A program made the translations under genes and the position numbers. DNA of 64,000 nucleotides from CAISCU01 sp051861545 (GTDB taxonomy: Bacteria; Bacteroidota; Bacteroidia; UKL13-3): the NCBI GenBank assembly GCA_051861545.1, contig JBIMKP010000015.1, positions 26,621 to 90,620 of the forward strand, given 5' to 3'. The first letter of the stretch is position 1; each line of letters opens with the position of its first letter. Below the pieces are notes generated by a model, which was not told the DNA's origin, did no database searches, and worked only from the letters and a program-made list of their open reading frames with translations. Below, piece by piece: positions 18,467-27,400 of this stretch.

Positions 18467-19441
18467 GTGAAGTTTAATTACCTTTCACATGGTAAATATG
18501 TAACTGGAGGCTTTCTGTATGAAAAATTTTATGCAGAAAGCCTCCTTGTTTTTTTGAGATCCTTAGGTCGTAATGTTGAATTTAAACAGATTAGAAAACA
18601 TAAATTCTACGACAATTGGTTTGCCCATTTAGAATTACTATTTGTTGGATTAATTCAAACAAATGCCCAACTAAATTTATTGGTTTCACGATTTGCTATT
18701 CCAGCATTGTTAAAATCTTTTTTTACCAATAATAAATTTATTGTGGTGTTTCATTATGAAGATCCAAAAGATAATAGCTCCATTATTTTAAAATCATATT
18801 ACGAGCTATTTTTTGTTCTATTAAATTTATTAAAACCTAAAAATTTAGCTATTTTAATTGTTGCTCCTTTTTGGGAAACTTATTTTAAAAACAAGCTCAA
18901 TGGTGTTCAAATTATTTATTTCCCGAATCTCTTTAATTTAAGTGAATACAATTCAATTAAGCCCAATAAAAAAACTAATCAAATTCATTTGGGGCAATGG
19001 AGTTGGAAGAATGATTCAATGATATTTGAATTGGCAGAACAATTGTTTAAGCTAGGTTATAATTGTTATTTCAGTACAAATAATCCTAATGAAGCTGGAA
19101 GTTTTTATACTTACGAAATTATAGCTGAAAACAGAGAATCATATTTAAAGAGAATGGCTGAATCAGCTTATACCATAGCCTTTACTTCAATTAATGAAGG
19201 TTGGAACAGACTTGCTCATGAAAGCATTTTATTGGGCACAAATGTGATAGGTTTTAATAAAGGTGGTTTAGGAGATTTATTGATTGAATCCAATTCCTTT
19301 ATAGTTGAAAATTCTGACCAAGCTTTGGAAATTATTTTAGCAAAGAAGAGCTCTGTTACACCAGTTTCTTTTATTAATAGATATGCTGATACAAATGCAA
19401 GTCAGTTTTTAGAAAGCTCAGTTTTGTTTGTGAATAGCTAA
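18467..19441 (+). CDS. Glycosyltransferase-like protein (GT4-type fold)
   Basis: A 324-residue protein starting at GTG 18467, 1 base after the SPFH gene. The N-terminal half has alternating strand and helix segments (FNYLSHGKYVTGGFLYEKFYA, FIVVFHYEDP, LAILIVAPFWETYF). The C-terminal half has IHLGQWSWKND, a linker, then NEGWNRLAHESILLGTNVIGFNKGGLGDLL. This resembles the nucleotide-sugar binding end of GT4 enzymes, where the E-x7-E region and a GG-L-D segment lie. The donor and acceptor are unknown. Bases 18506-18555, within its first 30 codons, form a textbook terminator. Either that hairpin attenuates this gene or translation starts later; no later start keeps the N-terminal strand. Confidence 0.55.
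   Translation: MKFNYLSHGKYVTGGFLYEKFYAESLLVFLRSLGRNVEFKQIRKHKFYDNWFAHLELLFVGLIQTNAQLNLLVSRFAIPALLKSFFTNNKFIVVFHYEDPKDNSSIILKSYYELFFVLLNLLKPKNLAILIVAPFWETYFKNKLNGVQIIYFPNLFNLSEYNSIKPNKKTNQIHLGQWSWKNDSMIFELAEQLFKLGYNCYFSTNNPNEAGSFYTYEIIAENRESYLKRMAESAYTIAFTSINEGWNRLAHESILLGTNVIGFNKGGLGDLLIESNSFIVENSDQALEIILAKKSSVTPVSFINRYADTNASQFLESSVLFVNS
18506..18555 (+). terminator. Terminator-like hairpin inside the 5' end of the glycosyltransferase gene
   Basis: A perfect 12-bp GC-containing stem (GGAGGCTTTCTG at 18506-18517 with CAGAAAGCCTCC at 18534-18545) is followed by TTGTTTTTTT. It could end the pyc-SPFH transcript and at the same time act as an attenuator for the gene it lies in. It is a direct sequence observation; function is inferred. 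Confidence 0.65.
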
Positions 19442-19739
19442 CTAAAACCTTGCTGATATTTGGATTTAAATAGTTTTATAATTTCGTTTTTTTTCTTAAG
19501 GACGATATGATTTCGAAATTAAATATTGACTAACACACGCATTTTTTCTGTCAAACATTGAAATTCTTGAAATGTTTTTACCAATCAAATCATAAAATTA
19601 ACTATTAAAATTGAATTTGATTATATTTAAATTAGCAAACGAAAAATTAAAACTATTCATTGAAATAATGACAATAACTGATTTTTTTGTATTGTATTTT
19701 TAACCACTATTTATTCACCCAAAACTAATAACCAAAATT

Positions 19740-20927
19740 ATGTTAGAATTTTATTCAGGAAGTACAAGAATGGTTAACACTCGTCGTGGTGTTAGCGAGT
19801 GTTTAGAAATTGCACTTGGTAATTCTTATTCAGATTGTGATTTAATTATTTTACATGCATCAATTGGTCATAATTTTTCTGATTTAGTAGATGAGGCTTC
19901 TAAATTAGCACCTAAGGCTCGAATATTAGCTGCTTCTTGTTGTGGTGTAGTTGGTAGAGAAGGTGTGAGTGAATCGATGAAGGATATTGCTTTAATGGCA
20001 GTTAAAGGTAATGAATTTTCTGTAGGGCATTGCGATGATATCAATGGTAAAAATGCCTATCAGAAAACATTGGAAATGGCTACCAATCTGAAGTTAGAAA
20101 ATCCAAATATCAATATGTTATATTTCATTGCTCCTGGAATTGATATTGATAATGATGCTTGTATTCTTGCTATTGAAGAAGTTTTTGGGCCTGATGTTAC
20201 CATTTTTGGTGCAACCTCTTCCGATAACATGAAAGGGGTTGTTAGTTACCAAGCTATTGATAAAAATGTTTACGAACATGCTTCATTTTTAGTTGGGTTT
20301 TCTGATCCAACTTTAGTTGTAGATACAGCTGCTACACATGGTTTTGTTGCCTATGGAGAACCTTTTATTGTAACTAAATCTAATGGTAATAGAATTATTG
20401 AATTAAATGGAAAGCCGGCCTGGTCTGAATTTACACAACGATTGCGATTAAACTCTGATAATAATTGTGGAGATACAATCCCTATTGGAGCTTTAGCTGA
20501 GCAGTTAACAGGAGAGCTTGCAATTGAATATGGTAATGATCATATCCTTAGAGCAGTAACTACTAAGCTTGGAGAGGAGATGATATATGCTACTTCAATT
20601 AAAGAAGGAACTAAACTTTGGTTAACACAAAGAGATGAAGAGAAAATTTTTACGGAAATGGATAGAATTGTTGCTGATATGGTAAAAAGGTCTGAAGGTA
20701 AAACTCCAGTTGCTGTTTTTCATGCCGATTGTCTTGCCCGTGGTAGATTTTTATTTAACAGAATTTTAAAAGAAGAATTAGTAAATAGAATGCAATTCCC
20801 TTTTTCAAATAATGGAGAATGTCCGCCTTGGTTAGGTATGTATGGTTTTGGTGAATTTGCTAGATTGTCGGGCAAGAATACTTACCACAATTATACTACT
20901 GCATTATATGTAATCTATCGAAAATAA
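19740..20927 (+). CDS. FIST domain sensor protein (FIST N + FIST C)
   Basis: A 395-residue cytoplasmic protein of the FIST family, predicted small-ligand sensor domains that usually work next to or fused with signal-transduction proteins. The N-terminal FIST half (about residues 20-210) shows LIILHASIGHNFSDLVDEA, AASCCGVVGREGVSESM and FGATSSDNMKGVVSYQ. The C-terminal half (about 220-395) ends with VFHADCLARGRFLF and MYGFGEFARLSGKNTYHNYTT, as in FIST_C. A histidine kinase gene starts 15 bases after its stop, so the two are probably one operon with FIST as its input. The 298 bases upstream hold no gene and should contain the promoter, which I could not place. Confidence 0.85.
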   Translation: MLEFYSGSTRMVNTRRGVSECLEIALGNSYSDCDLIILHASIGHNFSDLVDEASKLAPKARILAASCCGVVGREGVSESMKDIALMAVKGNEFSVGHCDDINGKNAYQKTLEMATNLKLENPNINMLYFIAPGIDIDNDACILAIEEVFGPDVTIFGATSSDNMKGVVSYQAIDKNVYEHASFLVGFSDPTLVVDTAATHGFVAYGEPFIVTKSNGNRIIELNGKPAWSEFTQRLRLNSDNNCGDTIPIGALAEQLTGELAIEYGNDHILRAVTTKLGEEMIYATSIKEGTKLWLTQRDEEKIFTEMDRIVADMVKRSEGKTPVAVFHADCLARGRFLFNRILKEELVNRMQFPFSNNGECPPWLGMYGFGEFARLSGKNTYHNYTTALYVIYRK

Positions 20928-20942
20928 TCTCACAATTTTTTT

Positions 20943-22796
20943 ATGGGGATATTAACTCATACCGACCTTGAAGACCTAAGCAAGGAACAATTAATAAATC
21001 AATTCAGAGATTTACAACTAAGAATTTCAAGATTCTCCGCAGTTGAACAATCTCTTATAAATGTTCGTGATCGCCTCGATAGTGAAGTGGTGATGCACAA
21101 ACGTATGAATGCTTTTAACAAAGAAGCATTTGAGGAAAGTGAAGAGTCTGATTTTTTGCTTTTAGTAGCTGAATCAATCATAGATATTTTTGAATTTGAA
21201 ATTGGTCTGGTAATTGTTTCTACTCAAAACAGCCAGTTTTCGTTAAACTTTGAAATGGAGGGTTTCTCTATTCAAAATGAACAGGCGTATAGAATTTATA
21301 ATCTTTTAAATGGAAATTTAAATTATTATGAAAATGGTAAAGTTCTTAAATTGAACGATGGCCAATGGGATGATTTAAGCCACCTGATTCCATTTAATCA
21401 ATTAATGTTAACAAGAGCAGTAAACCAAGATTTAAACGTTTCTATTTATATGGTAGGTGGCGTGCTTAAATCAGGTGCTTTAAGTTACAATCCTGTTGAT
21501 GAAAAAAGAGCAAATGCTTTTGGATTATTTGCTCAACAAGTTTTATCTCAATTTAATAGTTTGCAGAAAGCAAAACGAATCCAATCTTCTGAAAATCGCC
21601 TTTCAAGATTAGCAAAAGTTTTCTTGGGTTTTGGTTCCGTTCCTATTGAAAATATTGGTAAACTTACTGATGTGGCTTGTGAGTTGTTAAATGCAGATTT
21701 TTGCTTTTATAAAGGATTGGATAAACTTGATTTGTATTCATACTCAAGTTCAAAGGCCACTCAATTTCCTATTTTTCTAACAATTGATGATGTAATATTT
21801 TTAAAAACCTTTATTAGGAATTCTAATGAAGAAACCACAATAGATAATCATATTCCTCCTGATTTTAAAGCTGAAATGAATAATAAAGGAACAGATGTTC
21901 ATCAGTTTAGAACCATTGGAAGAAAAGTTAATCTTGAAGGAATGACAACTGGTATATTGGGTGTTTGTTTTGCTAGTGCAACTCAGGCAACTGATGAGGA
22001 TAAACAGATAATTGGAATTATAGCAGCTGCTATTGCTGTTGAAGAAAAAAGACATCTTGCTCAAAAAGAACTCATTTTAAACAATGCAGAACTTAAGAAA
22101 ATTAATTCAGAATTAGATAATTTTGTTTACAGTGTTTCGCATGATTTAAGAGCACCTTTATTAGCAATTAAAGGTTTATTAGCTTTAATTGATACAAAAT
22201 CTACTGATACTCAGGAAAACGACCAGTACCTTGGTTTAGTTGCTGAGTCTGTAACTAGAATGGATGAAACCATTAAAGAGATTCTTGATTATTCTCGTAA
22301 CGCTAGATTAGGCATTAGACCAGAGTTTATTAATATCAAAGAAATTGTTGCAAATGCTTTTAATGATGTTAAATACTATTCTGATCATAATGTAGATTTA
22401 ATGCTGGATATAGAAAATAACCTTCAATTCAGTTCAGATAAGCCACGTTTAAATACTGTTGTCAAAAATATCATTGCGAATTCTGTAAAGTATTCAAGAA
22501 GAGAAATTGCAAATTCTTATATAAGAGTAAAAGCTTATAAAAAGAAAGATGAAATCATTTTAAGAATTGAAGACAATGGGGAAGGTATTAGTGAGGCAAA
22601 TCTTCAAAAGGTATTTAATATGTTTTTTAGAGCGTCTAATTTAACTTCTGGAACAGGTTTAGGACTTTATATTTGCAAGGAAATTTTGTCTAAGTTAAAT
22701 GGAAGAATCGATGTTAGTTCCGTTTTAGGAAAAGGTTCTGTGTTTACGATTTACTTACCAACCAAGTTTGAAGCAGATACAGATTTATTAGATTAA
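20943..22796 (+). CDS. GAF-domain sensor histidine kinase
   Basis: A 617-residue soluble kinase without membrane spans. An N-terminal coil (about residues 1-45) is followed by two GAF-like segments (about 50-200 and 215-375), a dimerisation/phosphoacceptor domain with YSVSHDLRAPLLAIKG (His400), and an ATPase domain (about 495-610) with IIANSVKYS, DNGEGI and GTGLGLYI. It follows the FIST gene by 15 bases and precedes a single-domain response regulator by about 100 bases. The FIST protein may feed it signal and the regulator may receive the phosphate; that wiring is inferred from position. Confidence 0.88.
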   Translation: MGILTHTDLEDLSKEQLINQFRDLQLRISRFSAVEQSLINVRDRLDSEVVMHKRMNAFNKEAFEESEESDFLLLVAESIIDIFEFEIGLVIVSTQNSQFSLNFEMEGFSIQNEQAYRIYNLLNGNLNYYENGKVLKLNDGQWDDLSHLIPFNQLMLTRAVNQDLNVSIYMVGGVLKSGALSYNPVDEKRANAFGLFAQQVLSQFNSLQKAKRIQSSENRLSRLAKVFLGFGSVPIENIGKLTDVACELLNADFCFYKGLDKLDLYSYSSSKATQFPIFLTIDDVIFLKTFIRNSNEETTIDNHIPPDFKAEMNNKGTDVHQFRTIGRKVNLEGMTTGILGVCFASATQATDEDKQIIGIIAAAIAVEEKRHLAQKELILNNAELKKINSELDNFVYSVSHDLRAPLLAIKGLLALIDTKSTDTQENDQYLGLVAESVTRMDETIKEILDYSRNARLGIRPEFINIKEIVANAFNDVKYYSDHNVDLMLDIENNLQFSSDKPRLNTVVKNIIANSVKYSRREIANSYIRVKAYKKKDEIILRIEDNGEGISEANLQKVFNMFFRASNLTSGTGLGLYICKEILSKLNGRIDVSSVLGKGSVFTIYLPTKFEADTDLLD

Positions 22797-22892
22797 TTAT
22801 TCAGTTTTTATAAAAATTTTTTTATAAAAATATACACTATATTCGATATAATTACAAAACATTACCAATATTTGGGTGGTTTATTTAAAATT

Positions 22893-23279
22893 ATGGATAG
22901 GTGTTATTTAATTGATGACGATAAAATTTTTAATTTAATAAGTTCTAAAATGATTGAAAGGTCAGGTTGGAATTGTCAAGTTGTAGTTTTTAATTCAGCA
23001 GAATTAGCCCTCAAGCAAATAATTCATGATTTGAATCAACCAGAGTTGATTCCTAGTTTGGTTTTATTGGATATTAGAATGCCCGACATGGATGGTATTA
23101 CATTTCTTCAAAAATTGAATGAATTACCTGAAAATTTAATTAACTCAATTAGAATTTTTATGTTAAGTTCTTCTCTAGATGAAAGAGATATGCAAGTGGC
23201 AAAACAATTTTCAACTGTAAAAGGATTTTTGAGCAAACCTCTTTCAATTTCAGATTTGAATCAAATTATTAACTTATAA
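22893..23279 (+). CDS. Single-domain response regulator (CheY-like)
   Basis: A receiver domain of 128 residues with no output domain. The acidic pocket is in YLIDDDKIF, the phospho-acceptor is Asp60 in LLDIRMPDMDG, the signalling Ser is in FMLSSSLDE, and the conserved Lys is in FLSKPLS. The ATG at 22893 gives the usual receiver start; an in-frame TTG at 22872 would add 7 residues without homology. It sits about 100 bases after the GAF kinase gene. Its last 11 bases overlap the convergent regulator gene. It probably relays phosphate from the neighbouring kinases. Confidence 0.85.
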   Translation: MDRCYLIDDDKIFNLISSKMIERSGWNCQVVVFNSAELALKQIIHDLNQPELIPSLVLLDIRMPDMDGITFLQKLNELPENLINSIRIFMLSSSLDERDMQVAKQFSTVKGFLSKPLSISDLNQIINL

Positions 23280-23682
23280 TTTGATTTGTAAAATTCAGAA
23301 AACTTATGTTTGATTTGAGCTGTTCGAATGAAGAACTACTCAATGGTTTCTCTAAATAATCAATAATTTCTTCATACTCCTTTGATTTTTGTTTGTCGTA
23401 TGGATCAATTGAAGAACTTACCAAAATAATTTTATATAGATTTTTTATCGGCAATTCCTTTAATAGTTTTATAAATTTCCATGCATCTATTTCAGGCATA
23501 TTTATATCTAAAAATATCAGTGTTGCCAAACTTTGTTCTGTTTGTTTCGACATCCAATTTAGTCCATCTTGTCCGTTTGAAAACAAAATAGGTTCTGGAT
23601 GAAATCCACTTTTTTTAACTTCCCTTTTATTCAAAACTAGAAAAAGTTCATCATCATCAATCAATATTAAATTATATTTCAT
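23269..23682 (-). CDS. Single-domain response regulator (CheY-like)
   Basis: A 137-residue receiver domain with the acidic pair in LILIDDDELF, the phospho-Asp in IFLDINMPEIDAW, Ser in LVSSSIDPYD and Lys in DYLEKPLSSS. It has no output domain. It ends tail to tail with the plus-strand regulator, overlapping by 11 bases. Upstream on its own strand are the receiver-DHp protein and the large hybrid kinase, with short gaps, which suggests a minus-strand phosphorelay operon. Confidence 0.85.
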   Translation of the reverse strand: MKYNLILIDDDELFLVLNKREVKKSGFHPEPILFSNGQDGLNWMSKQTEQSLATLIFLDINMPEIDAWKFIKLLKELPIKNLYKIILVSSSIDPYDKQKSKEYEEIIDYLEKPLSSSSFEQLKSNISFLNFTNQIIS

Positions 23683-23706
23683 TGTTATGGATTTAGTATT
23701 AAAAAA

Positions 23707-24429
23707 TTAAGTCTCTCTTTCTAGAACCTCTGCCAGATGGGCTTTGTCAACTATATCTTTAATTATTATATCTAGTTCGTTTGCAGAATCTACAATATAG
23801 TTAATGATTTGATTTTTGTTTGAATTATTGTCATCCTCATCTTCATCTAACAATAAATTACTTAAGCCCATAATTCTGGCTAATGGTGCTCTTACCAAGT
23901 GTGATTGTATCCAGGCAATTTCTTTAAGTAATTTATTTTGTTTAGTAATTGATTCGTTAATTAAACTCAATTGAGCTGTTCTTTCTTTTACTTTTTTATC
24001 TAAATTTTCGTTTTGGTTCTGAAGCTGTGAAATTAAATATACAGTAAAGAGTAAGTTTTTAATGCGTAATTCAACTTCAGTTAAATTAAATGGTTTTGTT
24101 ATAAAATCACTTGCCCCTTCCGAAAGAGCTCTTTTTTTTGCTTCTATTGTAACATCAGCTGTTAAAACTAATATTGGCATATTTGCATTAAAAAGCCCTT
24201 TTTCCTTCAGGTTTTTCATTACATCAAAGCCATTCATATGTGGCATCATCAGGTCCAATAGCAAAATATCGGGTTTGAATTCTTTGATGATGTTTTCTGT
24301 ATCTCTAGAATCGGTACAACTTTTTATCTCTGTATATCCTTTTAAAGTTAATAATTCTTCCAATACTTCAAGATTGGCTATTTGGTCGTCAATAATCAGA
24401 ATTTTTGCATCAAGTAGGTTCGAGTTCAT
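23707..24429 (-). CDS. Response regulator fused to an orphan histidine-kinase dimerisation domain (no ATPase domain)
   Basis: A 240-residue protein. Residues 1-125 are a complete receiver domain (LIIDDQIANLEVLEEL, phospho-Asp in LLLDLMMPHMNGFD, VLTADVT, Lys in FITKPFN). A coiled coil follows (about 130-165, LQNQNENLDKKVKERTAQL), then a helical segment IAWIQSHLVRAPLARIMGLS that has the His and Pro of a kinase H-box. The frame stops soon after, with no N, G1 or G2 box. So this is either a truncated hybrid or a phosphotransfer protein in which the dimerisation helix passes phosphate between kinase and regulators. It starts 9 bases after the hybrid kinase gene ends. Confidence 0.75.
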   Translation of the reverse strand: MNSNLLDAKILIIDDQIANLEVLEELLTLKGYTEIKSCTDSRDTENIIKEFKPDILLLDLMMPHMNGFDVMKNLKEKGLFNANMPILVLTADVTIEAKKRALSEGASDFITKPFNLTEVELRIKNLLFTVYLISQLQNQNENLDKKVKERTAQLSLINESITKQNKLLKEIAWIQSHLVRAPLARIMGLSNLLLDEDEDDNNSNKNQIINYIVDSANELDIIIKDIVDKAHLAEVLERET

Positions 24430-24438
24430 AAGTTAGGA

Positions 24439-27400
24439 TTAAAGAGTTATAAAATACTTGTCTACTTCAGTTAAAAAGCTACTAAGTTCAATAGGTTTAG
24501 TAAGGTAATTACTGGCTCCAGTTATGTATAATTCATCTATTTGTTTTGGCATAGCATCTGCACTTATTATGATTACGGGGATGTGTTTTGAATTTTGATT
24601 GCTTTTTAGATTTTTTAAAACTTCAGAACCATGAATATCCGGTAGATTTAAGTCGAGTAATATTAATTCTGGTTTATATTGAATTGCAAGCTCAACTGCC
24701 TGTTTTCCCGACATATTGGTTATTAAATTAATTTGTGGTCGTTTATTGTTCAATACTTGTTCAATTAAATCAATGTTTGAACTATTGTCTTCTATATACA
24801 AAATATTCCCTTTTTTGGGTAATAGTTTTAGATCTGGTTTATCTAATTCACCATTAATTATCACACGGTCAAGTTCACTTAAACATTCAGGTAAATCAAA
24901 CCAAAACTCACTTCCTAGTTCTATTTCACTTTTAACACCTACTTTTCCTCCCATTAATTCAATCAATTGTTTAACAACAGCTAATCCAAGACCTGTTCCT
25001 TCTGTTATATTTTTACCTTCATTAATTCTTTCAAAGGGCTTAAAAATTTTATCCAAGTTCGATTCTGCTATTCCAATTCCATTATCCTTAATGGTTACAC
25101 GAATAACATTTTCTCCATATTCACCGATGATATTTTGTGTGATAATCCAAACTTTTCCATTATTCGAATTGTACTTAAGAGCATTGTTTAGTAAGTTAAT
25201 GATTACTTGTTTTAATCTTTGTTTATCGGCTTTTATAAATTGTTTTTGATTACTATTTGAGTCAAAATAGATTTCAATATTTTTTGCTATCGAAATAGGG
25301 AGAAGTGTTTCTATAATCTCATTTATTATATGGTTTAATTCCACTGGTTCAACAGATATTGAGATTTTACCTGATTCAATTCTGCTTATGTCTAATACCT
25401 CATTGATTAAGTCTAATAGATGTTGCCCGCTTCTTAAAATGTGATGAACTCCCTTTATTTGGTTAGGATTTAAATCTCCCATTTCGAGTAATTGTGCAAA
25501 TCCTAAAATTGAGTTCATGGGTGTTCTTAATTCATGACTCATTCTTGATAGAAATTCGCTTTTTGATTTGTTTGCATTTTCAGCATCTTGTTTGGCTGTT
25601 TCTAATTCCTGTGTTCGTTCTATAATTCTTTTTTCTAAATTTTGATTTAAATCTATAATTACTTTTTCTATTTCTTTACGTTCGCTTATATCAATTAAAG
25701 TTGCTGATAAAAATTTAGCAGAACCATTCATTCCATTAAACAATTTAGCATTCATTAAGGTTGGAAAAACACTACCATCCTTCCTGCAATGAGCAACTTC
25801 TTCTGTATTAAATCCACCTTCATCAATAATCTTCTTTAATAACACATTTACATGTTCAGTTTGTTCATTGTTATGAAGCATACTTACATGTTTGCCAATT
25901 ATTTCTTCAATAGTATAACCATGCATGACTGCAAATGCTTTATTGCAATAAGTTAAATTTCCATTTAAATCTGCAATTGCAGACCCATAATTCGCTTGGT
26001 CAGATATAATCCTAAATTTTGCAAGTTCTTCTTCTGCTAATTTTCTTTCAGTTATGTCTATATCGGCTCCAATATAACCCGTCATTTTATTATGTACGTC
26101 ATAAATGGGAGTTGCATTGGTTGAAACCCAAATTTGTTTTCCATTTTTTGTTACAATTGGATTTTCGAAATTAGTAAAATTGAGCCCTTTATTTAAAAGT
26201 TCTATTCCTGATTTTTTATATTCTAATTTCGACTCTTCCGGATGTAAATCATAAAAGTGTTTGCCTATTAACTCTTCTGATTCATATCCAAAAACTTGAT
26301 AAGAAGCCGGACTAACATATTTGTATTTCCCATTTAAATCAACTTCCCATATTACAGAGCCACTATGTTCTGCAATTTGTCGGAATCTTTCTTCACTTTT
26401 CTTTAATGCCAACTGCATTTTTTTACTTTCTGTAATATCTCTCCATGAAGTAAAAATGGCATCTTTTCCTTCATATTTTATTGAAGTTAAATTGATATTT
26501 ACGTAAAACAATTCTCCATTCTTTTTTTTATGTATCCATTCAAAACTGTTCTTTCCTTTTGAAAATACTTCTTCAATTTGTCCTTTAATTAGTTTTTCCG
26601 ACTTAATACCATTTTCTTGAAATTCCGGCGAAATGCTCTCAGGTGTTTTCCCAATTAATTCCGACTTTTCATAACCTAGTAAGGCTAATGAAGAATCATT
26701 ACAATCTATAAACTTTCCTTCAGAAGCAATTAAGTAAGAATCAGGTGAGTTTAAGAACAAAGTTTTATACTTTAATTCACTTTCTTTAATTTTTTTTTCG
26801 GCTATTTTTCTATCAGTTATGTCTATACCCATACACTGAATTTCAATTGGTTTTCCTTCGCTATCTGTGATACAAACAAATTCCCATAAGGTGGTATTTA
26901 TTCCGCCATTTTTACGAGGTTTATCTAACTCAACTTTTATAGGTTCATTTGGGTTTTCAAAACATTTTTCTACTGTTTTTCTGGCTTTTTCATGGTGGTA
27001 TTCGCAGATAGATTTTAAAGCGTCGGCTTGGTTCAATCCTTTGTTTTCATATAACCATCCATAGTCTTCTTCAAATTTTCTATTCCAATATGTGTGTAAA
27101 CCATAAATATCTGTTCTAATTACATAACTTGTTTGGCTAGCTAATAAAGTCTTTAATCTTTCCTCACTATTTCTTAATTCCTCCTCAGCTATTTTTCGTT
27201 CAGATATATCAATATTGGTTCCCCTAATTCCTATATAGTTTTTGTTCTCATCAAATACAGGTTTACAAACATGTTCTATATACTTAATCTCTCTGCTTTT
27301 AGTGATAATTCTAAAATAGAACTTATCTGGTTTAGTTTTTACTTCTACATTTTTATGATGGTTTAAATACGCTGTATAATCATCAGGGTGTATTATTTTC

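Noticed and set aside
24716..25249. 177-codon frame opposite the hybrid kinase gene
   Set aside because: Antisense to conserved kinase and receiver motifs; serine- and leucine-rich shadow with no recognised domain.
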